64,000 nucleotides of DNA from Bifidobacterium subtile (GTDB lineage: Bacteria; Actinomycetota; Actinomycetes; Actinomycetales; Bifidobacteriaceae): assembly GCF_000741775.1 (NCBI RefSeq), contig NZ_JGZR01000006.1, positions 62,001 to 126,000 on the forward strand, in the 5' to 3' direction. Numbering within the stretch: the stretch's first letter is position 1; every line of letters starts with the position of its first letter. A model generated the notes under the pieces. It was given only the letters and a program-made list of their open reading frames with translations. It searched no databases and had not been told where the DNA came from. The position numbers and the translations under genes are program-made. This document shows positions 1 to 7,387 of this stretch, in pieces.

Positions 1-936
1 TGTGAATCGACATGTACCTGGCCGGTGTCTCCACGAGGCGGGTGGACGACATCAGCCAGGCCCTGTGGGGCGAGCGGATGCCGTCGCAGACCCTCTCGGA
101 CCAGCTCAAGAAGGTGTATGCGGGTATCGACCAGTGGCGTGAACGCCCGCTATCCCAGCCCTACCCGTATGTGTTCATGGATGGCGTGTGGCACAAGCGT
201 TCGTGGGGTGGCGCCGTGGAGAACGTGAGCATACCGGTCGCGATCGGCATCGGGTCGGACGGGCACCGGGAGGTGATCGGCGTGGCGGAGGGCATGAAGG
301 AGGATTCGGCGAGTTGGAACAGCTTCGTCTCCTCGCTCATCTCGCGTGGGCTTACCGGCGTGCGCCTGGTGACCGGCGACCGGTGCGCCGGACTGGTGAA
401 CACCGTCAGTGGACTCCTGCCACAGGCCCGCTACCAGCGGTGCATGGTGCACTTCATGCGCAACGTGCTCGCCAAGGTTTCCCCTCGTCACACCCGGTGG
501 GCCGCCGACGCGCTGAAAGCGATCTTCGCGTCGGAAACCCGCCAGGCCGCCCTGGAGAAGGCCGAGAGCATCGCCACGCAGATGGACGCAAGGAAACTCA
601 AAGAGGCCGCCAAGTGCCTGCGGGAGGGCATCGGCGAGACCACGACCTACCTGCTGGACGACTACCCGGTCGAGCATCGTCGGCGTATCCGCACCAACAA
701 CATGATCGAACGACTCAACCGCGAAATACGCCGCAGAACTCGCGTCGTGGGAGCGTTCCCCGACGGCAGGAGCGCACTCATGCTCATCACTGCGAGAATC
801 CGCTACGTCACCGGCAACCAGTGGTCGACCCGCCGCTACCTGGACATGTCCCGACTCCACGACACCATACAGGAAGCGAACTGACAACGCACACAGGAAA
901 CAAAAACCAAAGTGCGCAAGAACCCGGGCACTACCC
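1..936 (+). mobile_element. Right part of an IS256-family insertion sequence
   Basis: The left end is outside the window. The transposase occupies most of the visible part. After its stop at 884 come about 50 non-coding bases ending in ACCCGGGCACTACCCTT, the likely right terminal repeat. At about 936 the sequence switches to a membrane-protein gene on the minus strand whose reading frame runs off into the element. The exact end and the target duplication cannot be fixed because only one end is visible. Confidence 0.85.
12..884 (+). CDS. IS256-family (Mutator) DDE transposase, 5' part missing
   Basis: It cuts and pastes the element through a DDE catalytic triad. Counting from the methionine at 12, the likely acids are D57 (YVFMDGVW), D123 (LVTGD) and E233 (NNMIERLNRE). 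The Cys-x2-His motif (QRCMVHF) typical of the family follows the second Asp, at 143-146. About 290 residues are visible against roughly 400 for the family, so the N-terminal DNA-binding part lies before the window. An in-frame TGA stands at 3-5, two codons before this methionine, and no ribosome-binding site can be seen. Homologues read continuously through this point, so the gene may carry a stop or a one-base indel here and may be inactive. Family assignment is secure; intactness is not. Confidence 0.85.
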   Translation: MYLAGVSTRRVDDISQALWGERMPSQTLSDQLKKVYAGIDQWRERPLSQPYPYVFMDGVWHKRSWGGAVENVSIPVAIGIGSDGHREVIGVAEGMKEDSASWNSFVSSLISRGLTGVRLVTGDRCAGLVNTVSGLLPQARYQRCMVHFMRNVLAKVSPRHTRWAADALKAIFASETRQAALEKAESIATQMDARKLKEAAKCLREGIGETTTYLLDDYPVEHRRRIRTNNMIERLNREIRRRTRVVGAFPDGRSALMLITARIRYVTGNQWSTRRYLDMSRLHDTIQEAN

Positions 937-1193
937 TTGGTAATCGTCGCATTGTTGAGCAGCGTCGACATCGGGCCGGTCAACATCATGGAAAATGCCA
1001 CGACGATGCCGATAAGCGCCACAATCCACGACTGGGCATGAATCATCTTGCGAGCGCCGACGGATTGCACCGTTTTCTTGTTGACCGCGATGGTGATGAC
1101 AATCGCCAGTAGCAGCAGCACCCCGGCAGCCACCAGATACGGTATCAACGACCGCAGCACTGCCACGACGTCAGCCATATTGATCGACAGCAT
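936..1193 (-). pseudogene. N-terminal 86 codons of a membrane protein truncated by the IS (probably membrane-anchored GH3 glycosidase)
   Basis: The start at 1193 is well supported: AAGGAGG lies 7 bases upstream of the ATG. The fragment has one membrane segment at about residues 17-37 and a second at about 57-73, followed by GPMSTLLNNATITK. The frame then runs into IS256 sequence at about 936. A two-helix N-terminus ending in GPMST-type sequence resembles bifidobacterial membrane-anchored glycoside hydrolase family 3 proteins (recalled similarity, not searched). The catalytic part, if that is what it was, would lie beyond the left end of the IS. Insertion removes almost all of the product. Confidence 0.6.
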
Positions 1194-1537
1194 AGTTGAG
1201 CCTCCTTGTTCTCCTATGACCAGCGACACCTCATTATGCCGCCGTGTTCATTACCTACCTATTGTGGCCGGACCTGCGTAGGCAGATGTCGTCGCATTCA
1301 CAAACTGCTCAATTGCTCACATAATCTGTTGCGAAGTTTGAGGTATTGGCTTTGGGGAGGTCTTGGCCTGAGACGTTGATCTAAGATATTGATTGCTAGC
1401 CAAAGTTGGTCTCAGGCACGCGGGCTATGCATCATTGGTGACTCTCAATCGTGTTACAAGGCATACATGATGCAGCCAACGATGGTGGCACCCAGTCGAG
1501 CCGACCGGCCCGTATCCAGCCCGGACCGCGCTGCCGC
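1194..1537. other. Gene-poor gap between the truncated membrane protein and the glycosyltransferase
   Basis: No gene is visible in these 344 bases. It holds the ribosome-binding site and presumably the promoter of the truncated membrane protein, and a 9-bp inverted repeat (GCCTGAGAC at 1366-1374, GTCTCAGGC at 1409-1417) that could be an operator or a weak terminator. Confidence 0.4.
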
Positions 1538-2575
1538 CTAATTAAACCCGACGATGCGCTCGGCCACGCGGTAGCCTTGGCGGACGATGAAACGGCCGGT
1601 TTTACCGGGCAGGTTGATTGCGCGGGAGACGGCCTTGTGGCGCACGTCGTGGCCGATGGCCGGCGACATCGTGTCGATGCGCTGCCAGAGCTGGGTCTTG
1701 GCCGCATAGTTGCGCGAGTCCCGCGAAAGAATCAGGAAGGCGCTGGTGACGACGCTGTTGATCGACAGGAAGTGAATCATGTAGCGGTACAGGCCCTCGG
1801 GCACCATATCCGGCTCGGGCGTGGCCTCGGCCATCGCGCGGTTGACCAGCTGCAGCTGATCGACGCGGCGAATCATCACGTCAGTCTGCACCGACTGCCC
1901 GCTGCGGCCGATGAAGTAATGGTAGAACGGCACATCGAGGTACATCAGCGTCCGCACCTGCGGGAAAGGCTGATAGGAGTAAATGAAATCGACGTAGAAC
2001 GTGTGCTCCGGGAGCCGCAGCCCCGAGCGGCGCAGGACGTCCGTGCGATAGGTGATCGAATGCATGATCATGTATTGCGCGACGCCGAAACGGCCCAGAT
2101 CATCCCACGTCAGCCTCGTATTGGGCTGCATCACGTTGTCGAAACACACAACGTGCTTGTGCCGCTTGCCGACCTTGTCGTACACGTAGTCGGTGATGAG
2201 CAGGTCGATGGGATTCTCGTTGCCCTGCTGCCTGCGCAGCACCGCAAGCACGCGCTCCAAGGCGTCCGGTCCCACCCAATCGTCTGCGTCCACGACTTTG
2301 ACGTAGTCTCCGTGTGCATGCGCGACGCCGGTGTTGACCGCGCCGCCGTGGCCTTTGTTGGGCTGGTGTATCGTGCGCACGATGCCAGGCATCTTCGCGG
2401 TCCAAGCGTCTGCAAGCTGGGCCGTGGCATCAGTCGATCCGTCGTCAACGATGATGACCTCAATGTCGTCTACCGACTGCGCGGCGATCAGCGAGCCAAC
2501 GCAACGGTCCAGATATTCGCTCATATTGAACGCCGGCACAATAAAGCTGATTGTCTTGCGCATGTTCTGCCGCAT
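1538..2575 (-). CDS. Family 2 glycosyltransferase (GT-A fold)
   Basis: A 345-residue glycosyltransferase. It would transfer a sugar from a nucleotide-sugar donor to a cell-surface glycan or glycolipid; donor and acceptor cannot be read from the sequence. The N-terminal GT-A domain starts with SFIVPAFNMSEYLDRCV. It has the nucleotide-binding EVIIVDDGSTD and the metal-binding DxD-type motif VVDADDWV. No membrane segment is obvious, so it is probably cytoplasmic or peripheral. Two ATGs compete: 2575 with GGGGAG just upstream, and 2563. I prefer 2575. It stands alone, with repeat-rich DNA upstream. Confidence 0.85.
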   Translation of the reverse strand: MRQNMRKTISFIVPAFNMSEYLDRCVGSLIAAQSVDDIEVIIVDDGSTDATAQLADAWTAKMPGIVRTIHQPNKGHGGAVNTGVAHAHGDYVKVVDADDWVGPDALERVLAVLRRQQGNENPIDLLITDYVYDKVGKRHKHVVCFDNVMQPNTRLTWDDLGRFGVAQYMIMHSITYRTDVLRRSGLRLPEHTFYVDFIYSYQPFPQVRTLMYLDVPFYHYFIGRSGQSVQTDVMIRRVDQLQLVNRAMAEATPEPDMVPEGLYRYMIHFLSINSVVTSAFLILSRDSRNYAAKTQLWQRIDTMSPAIGHDVRHKAVSRAINLPGKTGRFIVRQGYRVAERIVGFN

Positions 2576-2960
2576 ACTCTCCCCGGTCGCTATGCCATCC
2601 TGAACGTTCCCGTGCCACCTCGCCGCGCTAAGCGCTGACGTATTGCCCGAGGTCTGTCTTAGATCCGGCAGCTGCAAAGCCGGCTGAAACCCCGCCCTCT
2701 GCGTCACCCCGTTTCCGGGACTCGGTATGAGACGTGCTGCTGCAACACCCGACCCGGCTCTGTCTGCCTGTCCGCTTGCCAAGATAGCACTCCCACCTTG
2801 GCCAATGACCCTGAACATCCCTGATTTGCACCCTGAGGCACATGACCTGCACAAAACGGCGGCTGCGCGACCTGCGAGCGGGCGCGGGGCAGTCTTTATC
2901 CGGCATTACCTATCAACGTTCGCGTTACATCGTGTGCGATTTGCTCATTCAGACGTGTAT

Positions 2961-3161
2961 CTGCGTTATGTGTAGCGTTAATTCACCCTTCGGAGGTCTA
3001 TCTGCGTTGTGTGAGGCGTTAATACCTTGGCACCCCGAGTATCGCTGGCCGAAAACAGCGGTTCTAGGCCGTCTGATACTCGACGCTCCACAAAATAACG
3101 CCTCACACAACGCAGGTAGACCTCCGCAGCATCGATTTAACGCCTCACATAACGCAGATAG
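2961..3161. repeat. Four-copy inverted repeat array with nested hairpin
   Basis: A unit of about 25 bp (core CTGCGTTRTGTGWGGCGTTAA) occurs at 2961-2981 (degenerate) and 2998-3022. It recurs in reverse orientation at 3096-3119 and 3137-3161. The inner pair is flanked by GGAGGTCTA / TAGACCTCC, so the whole folds on itself. The centre carries CGAGTATC (3037-3044) and GATACTCG (3076-3083). The surrounding gap 2576-3237 holds no gene. Confidence 0.8.
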
Positions 3162-3237
3162 CCGATTCCTCAGGCGCATCCACGCGATTCCCAACGCTTT
3201 TCGACTCATACGGAGGCTTGGCAGACGCCAAAACCGC

Positions 3238-4101
3238 TTACTTGCCGCTGAACACGGGGAATGCGGCGTCCTCGCCGTAGTCCTTGGCTTCGAAGGCTTT
3301 GAGCGCATCCATGTCGGCGCTGCTGACCGTGAAGTCGACCTGGGCGTTGGCGCGCATGTGATCTGGGTTCGCGGTTTTGGGCAGCGATTGAGTACCGAGC
3401 TGCAGCGTGTAGCGAATGCACAGCTGCGGGACGCTCACGCCGTAGCGTTCCGCCATCGCGGCGAGCTGCGGATTGTGCAGAATTGCACCATGCGCGATCG
3501 GCGAGTATGCCTGCACAAGAATATCGTGCGACTGGCAGTAGTCGATCAGATCCAATGGCGTATTGCCCGCGTGGGCCAGCACTTGGTTGACCTGCGGGGT
3601 GACGGTGGCGGTTGCGAAGATGTTCTCCAAGTCTGCTTCAGTGAAATTCGCGACGCCTATCGAGCGCAGCTTGCCGGCCTGGTACGCTTCTTCGAGAGCA
3701 CGCCACGCCGCGCGGTTGCCTTCGGCGTAATCGCCGCCGCGAAAGTCGCTCCACGGCTGCGGCGCATGGATGAGCATGAGGTCGAAATAATCCAGTCCGG
3801 CCGTGCGCAGCGACTCGTCGATGGCTGCAGCAGCACCGTCGTAATCCTTGATTTCCGCCGCGAGCTTCGTGGAGACGAAGATGTTCTTGCGGTCCACGCC
3901 GCAGGTGCGGATGCCTTCGCCCACGCCGCGCTCGTTGCCGTAGGCCTCGGCGGTGTCGATGTTGCGATAGCCGATCGCGACCGCATCGCGCACCGCCTGC
4001 GCTGCCTTGCCGTCATCGATAAGCCACGTGCCCAGGCCCAGCTTGGGAATGGTGACGCCATTGGACAGCGTGTAGGTTTCGTTCAATATGTTCGATGTCA
4101 T
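3238..4101 (-). CDS. Aldo/keto reductase, 2,5-diketo-gluconate reductase-like
   Basis: An NADPH-dependent cytoplasmic reductase of carbonyl compounds, 287 residues, the normal length for the family. The catalytic tetrad is complete: D49 and Y54 in NIDTAEAYGNE, K79 in VSTKL, H112 in LIHAPQPW. The start at 4101 has AAGGAG 6 bases upstream. It lies downstream of the merR gene on the same strand, and the cluster also holds a cupin and a carboxymuconolactone-decarboxylase-like gene. This combination is common in MerR-regulated stress or aldehyde-detoxification clusters of Gram-positive bacteria. The physiological substrate is unknown. Confidence 0.9.
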   Translation of the reverse strand: MTSNILNETYTLSNGVTIPKLGLGTWLIDDGKAAQAVRDAVAIGYRNIDTAEAYGNERGVGEGIRTCGVDRKNIFVSTKLAAEIKDYDGAAAAIDESLRTAGLDYFDLMLIHAPQPWSDFRGGDYAEGNRAAWRALEEAYQAGKLRSIGVANFTEADLENIFATATVTPQVNQVLAHAGNTPLDLIDYCQSHDILVQAYSPIAHGAILHNPQLAAMAERYGVSVPQLCIRYTLQLGTQSLPKTANPDHMRANAQVDFTVSSADMDALKAFEAKDYGEDAAFPVFSGK

Positions 4102-4316
4102 GATTGCTCCTTGAGTTAATCTGATGGGTGTTCTGATGGACGGTTTGAGCGCTCTCAATGCGCTGCGCTCAGCCGGGCCGGCGCTATAGCTTGCTTCGCC
4201 ACGTAGAGAGGCGTTCTTCGATATTGGTCGGGATATTGGTCAAGCTGATTCCTTGGTTTCTCGATTCTGCAACTCTGTACTTGTTGTTATGGGACGTCTT
4301 CGCGATTTGGTCCGAG

Positions 4317-4916
4317 TCATTCCGCCTGAGTCAACGCGCTGCCCCGCTGCCGCAACGCGCCGATCTTCGCCGAAGCCTCGCTGCCGATGTGTGCCGCTTG
4401 ATCGATATCTCCCGCTTGCACCGCCTGCCAGTAGCGAATTTTCAAAGCAACGTACTCCGAACGAACCGCAAGGAACCGCCGTTCCTCGTCAAGCCTCTTC
4501 TGCTGCCCGCGCAACAGCTCGATCTCCCGTCCCGCGCCCTCGCCGCCGTTCGACCGGTTCGCCATGTAGTCGCGCATCTGCGCCAGCGACATCCCCGTGG
4601 CACTCAGGCACGCGATGGTCGAGAGCGCTTGCAAATCATCGTCCGTGTACGCGCGATGGCCAGAGCTCGGGTCGCGCACAATGGGCGGGATAAGGCCGAT
4701 TTGCTCGTAGTAGCGCAGTGTGCTTTCCGGCAGCCCGGAATACGTCGATGCTTCGCGGATGGAGTGCCAGCGCACAAGCCGAGCGTCGCCTGACGCTTGC
4801 GTAGGGCGGTCTGCACCTGCTGGGCAAATCACATCGACAGGATTGCCGCCCGCGATGCCCTCAGCTGTTTTCTCGACAACCTGCTCGGCACTCTCATCAG
4901 CGCTCTCGTCAGTCAT
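4317..4916 (-). CDS. MerR-family transcriptional regulator
   Basis: 199 residues. After about 45 variable residues comes a winged helix-turn-helix of the MerR type (REASTYSGLPESTLRYYEQIGLI, followed by RAYTDDDLQALSTI). A coiled-coil dimerisation region and a short effector tail follow. No metal-binding cysteines are evident, so a metal sensor is unlikely; the family with this layout usually responds to electrophiles or redox change. ATGs lie at 4922 and 4916. AAGG sits 7 bases before 4916 but only 1 base before 4922, so 4916 is preferred. The promoter carries a perfect 26-bp palindrome, implying autoregulation. Confidence 0.9.
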   Translation of the reverse strand: MTDESADESAEQVVEKTAEGIAGGNPVDVICPAGADRPTQASGDARLVRWHSIREASTYSGLPESTLRYYEQIGLIPPIVRDPSSGHRAYTDDDLQALSTIACLSATGMSLAQMRDYMANRSNGGEGAGREIELLRGQQKRLDEERRFLAVRSEYVALKIRYWQAVQAGDIDQAAHIGSEASAKIGALRQRGSALTQAE

Positions 4917-4929
4917 GGTCATACCTTGC

Positions 4930-4960
4930 AGCGTATTGACTTCAAGTACTTGAAGTCAAT
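4930..4960 (-). promoter_or_regulatory. MerR-type promoter/operator of the merR gene
   Basis: A perfect 26-bp palindrome (4935-4960; half-site ATTGACTTCAAGT) contains a -35 TTGACT (4954-4959 on the minus strand). The candidate -10 TACGCT (4930-4935) follows an 18-bp spacer. MerR regulators bind the dyad between over-spaced -35 and -10 boxes. The site lies 19 bases upstream of the chosen start. Confidence 0.8.
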
Positions 4961-5103
4961 CGAAGTTCAACCGACAGATAAGTCCCGACGCTAGGAAAAA
5001 CTGAACAGAATAGCTTCATGCCGCTACAGTTTTGCGTGTCATTGCCTTGCCGAACGCTGCGGCGAGACGGCCCAACTGGCATCAAATGGCCCCACAGCAG
5101 TTC

Positions 5104-5502
5104 CTACTGAAGCTCGGCGTATGCCTTGGCGTCGACCGGTTCGAGCCATTCATTCCACGCGCCTTCCTGCGGGGCCATGATGGCGATATGCGCGAACGAC
5201 TCGTCAGCGCAGGCACCGTGCCAATGCTTGGTTTCCGGCGGGATGTAGGCCGTCTCGCCCGGCTTAAGCTCATGCGCCGGCTGGCCCTCGACTTGGTACC
5301 AGCCGCGGCCGCCCACCGCCAGCAGAATCTGGCAGGATTTGTGGTGGATGTGCCAATGATTAGTGCAGCCCGGCTCGAAGGTCACGTTGCTCACCTGCAC
5401 AGTGCCGTCGGATGCGAGCGGCGCCAGGTAGCTCTGCCCGTCAAAATACTGCGCGTATGCATTGTTCGGCTCGCCGATGGGGAATGCGCTGGGATTGTTC
5501 AT
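5104..5502 (-). CDS. Small cupin-domain protein
   Basis: A single-domain cupin of 132 residues. Motif 1 is GCTNHWHIHHKSC (H49, H51 and possibly H53 as metal ligands). Motif 2 is PGETAYIPPETKHWHGA (H93, H95). It is probably a small metal-binding cytoplasmic beta-barrel; members paired with carboxymuconolactone-decarboxylase-like proteins are common but mostly uncharacterised. A purine-rich AAAGGAA precedes the ATG at 5502. It follows the decarboxylase-like gene after 87 bases on the same strand, so both are likely served by the MerR-type promoter at about 6.0 kb. Confidence 0.88.
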   Translation of the reverse strand: MNNPSAFPIGEPNNAYAQYFDGQSYLAPLASDGTVQVSNVTFEPGCTNHWHIHHKSCQILLAVGGRGWYQVEGQPAHELKPGETAYIPPETKHWHGACADESFAHIAIMAPQEGAWNEWLEPVDAKAYAELQ

Positions 5503-5589
5503 AATGGTTCCTTTGTGTGGGTTGTCGTCTGGTTGCGTCTGGTTGCCGTGTTGGTTGAGCTCTGCGCATGCGCTGCGGAAAACTCAGCC

Positions 5590-5946
5590 CTATTCAGCCC
5601 CGCTGGCCTCGCCGCCCGATTCGCCCGGCTCGCCCCAGACCTCTTTGGCCCGGTTGAACGCCGACCATGCCTTGGGCCAGCCGGTGTAGAACGCGAGCTG
5701 CGTGATCTCCTCCACGATCTCCTCGCGCGTGATGCCGTTGCCCTTGCCGATGCGCAGATGGTCGCCAAGCTGCTCGGTGTTGCCCGTGCTGATAAGCGCC
5801 GCAATCGTGATCAGCGAGCGGTCGTGCGCCGACATTGCGCTCTCGCGGCTCCACACTTCGCCGAAGAGCACATCATCGTTGAACGCTGCGAACTGCGGTG
5901 CGAATGCGCCCAACCGCTCACGCCCTGCCGTATGTTCCTTAGCCAT
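5590..5946 (-). CDS. Carboxymuconolactone decarboxylase-like protein
   Basis: 118 residues, one CMD domain with the family sequence RSLITIAALISTGNTEQLGDHLRIG and AFYTGWPKAWSAF. There is no cysteine, so the AhpD-type CxxC peroxidase chemistry is excluded. Members of this cysteine-free group are usually annotated as 4-carboxymuconolactone decarboxylase-like, without a proven reaction. GAAGGA lies upstream of the ATG at 5946. Immediately upstream is a MerR-type promoter with a 19-bp spacer, making this the first gene of the regulated unit. Confidence 0.87.
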   Translation of the reverse strand: MAKEHTAGRERLGAFAPQFAAFNDDVLFGEVWSRESAMSAHDRSLITIAALISTGNTEQLGDHLRIGKGNGITREEIVEEITQLAFYTGWPKAWSAFNRAKEVWGEPGESGGEASGAE

Positions 5947-5995
5947 GTCATAGTCCTTCCGCCGCGAAGCCGGCCTATCCGGCCCGATGACCCCG

Positions 5996-6026
5996 AGACT
6001 ACGACTTCAAGCCCACTCGAAGTCAA
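5996..6026 (-). promoter_or_regulatory. MerR-type promoter of the CMD-cupin operon
   Basis: On the minus strand: TTGACT (6021-6026), exactly 19 bases, then TAGTCT (5996-6001). The spacer holds the dyad GACTTCGAG ... CTTGAAGTC, matching the half-site of the palindrome in front of merR. Over-long 19-bp spacing is the hallmark of MerR-activated promoters. It overlaps the 3' end of the broken gene at 6007-7038. Confidence 0.82.
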
Positions 6027-7038
6027 ATGCAGCAAGCCCAGTCGCTGGTGCAGCCATTCGCGCATCGGCACCGAACCTCGGCACGCCCGCCTGCTCAAGC
6101 TTGGCGATCAACCCGACCCGTCCGCTCACCTCGTCGAAATCCGTCCTGATAATCGTGTGCACACCTGCGCGGCGCAATGCCGCCTCGCGCTCGCGCTCCT
6201 CGTGAACAATCCGCCGCACTCCGCGCCCCTGCGTCATCTGCGTATCGGAGTATTTGCCTGCGCCGTCGTATTCCAGCACGATGATGCGGCCGTCGGGCAA
6301 ATACCATACGAAATCGACGCGGTATATAACTGACGGATTGCGTGGGTCAACGAACTCCTGCTGCAGCCGTGGGGCCGGGAACCCTTCCTCGATAGTCACC
6401 GCTCGGCAAAATGACTCACCGCCGTTCTCGCTCAAGGGATCGGCATAGCGCAGCAGCATACCCATCTCAGCCACATCGGCACTTTTCCGGTTCACGACCT
6501 GACCGCACGCCACCGCAATGGCATCCTTCTTCGTCAGGCCTTGCCGCAGCGCGGAATCGACCATAGGCAGCGCATGCACGAACGGATAGCGAGTCGCACA
6601 ATGCACCAGCGTCTGTGCGGGGGAGGTAATCAGCACTCCACTGTGCCGATACGGTTTGACGACAGGGTCATGGATACATCTCGATTTCGGATGACGGTTC
6701 GTGTTGACTGAGTGTGGCGCAGCAATATAGACGAAGCCGTCGCGATGGAGCAACCACGAGTGCTCAAGTCCAAGAACAGCTGCAGCGCTTATGCCCGCGA
6801 ATATCTAGTCAGGGTGCAGGAGAGCCAAGGCTCGTACAAGATGCACAGAACGCTGTGTGGGGTTAAGCGTGTGCGCATGCTCCGCCCGCGCATACACATT
6901 GCGATACACGCAGAGCAATTCCCCTGCATGCACGCGGCGCATCATGGCCCTGCGCTCTGCCGGGGTAGCCCCTGAGAAGAATCGACCCTGCGACTCCGCC
7001 TGAGCAATAATCTTTGCAACCACATCATGACGTCTCAT
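6007..7038 (-). pseudogene. AbiEi-like / DUF559-type nuclease-fold protein, interrupted by one amber codon
   Basis: Two open segments (7038-6805 and 6804-6007) are in the same frame, separated only by a TAG at 6805-6807. Across it the reading is RALALLHPD-stop-IFAGISAAAVLGLEHSW, with no shift. The N-terminal part resembles the winged-helix AbiEi-type domain (RRVHAGELLCVYRNVYAR). The C-terminal part has a Vsr/DUF559-like PD-(D/E)xK pattern (YRVDFVWYLPDGRIIVLEYDG followed by KYSD and VRRIVHEEREREAALR). Such two-part proteins are widespread and uncharacterised in actinobacteria. Total length would be about 343 residues. The fragment with the nuclease-like domain could be made only by re-initiation. 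Confidence 0.75.
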
Positions 7039-7138
7039 ACCACGACGCTAGCCAAAACCGCCAGCGCAGCATATGGAAAAACGACAATGTGGTCGAAGGG
7101 TTGGCCTCTCGGCGTGTTATGGATAAGTACTGAGCGTT

Positions 7139-7281
7139 ATGCCCCTTTTGTGACGCAAACCCCCGGTCCAGCGTCACGAAAGGGGCATTGTCTCCGGCGT
7201 AATGCCCCATTTGTGACGCTTAGCTCAATTTAGCGTCACGAAAGAGGCAGCCGTCATAGAACAGTGCCCCTTTTGTGACGC
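7139..7281. repeat. Tandem TGCCCCTTTTGTGACGC hairpin repeats
   Basis: Unit 1: ATGCCCCTTTTGTGACGC (7139-7156) pairs with its near-perfect complement at 7171-7188, an 18-bp stem with one G.T pair. Unit 2: 7200-7220 pairs with 7231-7249. Unit 3 is a half unit at 7264-7281. The gap 7039-7387 contains nothing else recognisable except the kinase start region. Confidence 0.85.
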
Positions 7282-7387
7282 CAAAGGCAGAAGTGAGTGA
7301 GCCTGGATGGGACACGCGACCCCAGGAGGTGTTGCAAGTGCAGCCCGAGCGCGAGATCTTTGCCTGGGACTGGCTAGGATGGGAGGC

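Noticed and set aside
150..935. Extension of the minus-strand membrane protein frame through the IS
   Set aside because: From about 936 leftwards the frame is just the complement of the transposase gene; the chimera is an artefact of the insertion.
7139..7281. CRISPR-like array
   Set aside because: Units are inverted repeats with short loops, only two to three in number, with no regular unique spacers and no cas genes in the window.
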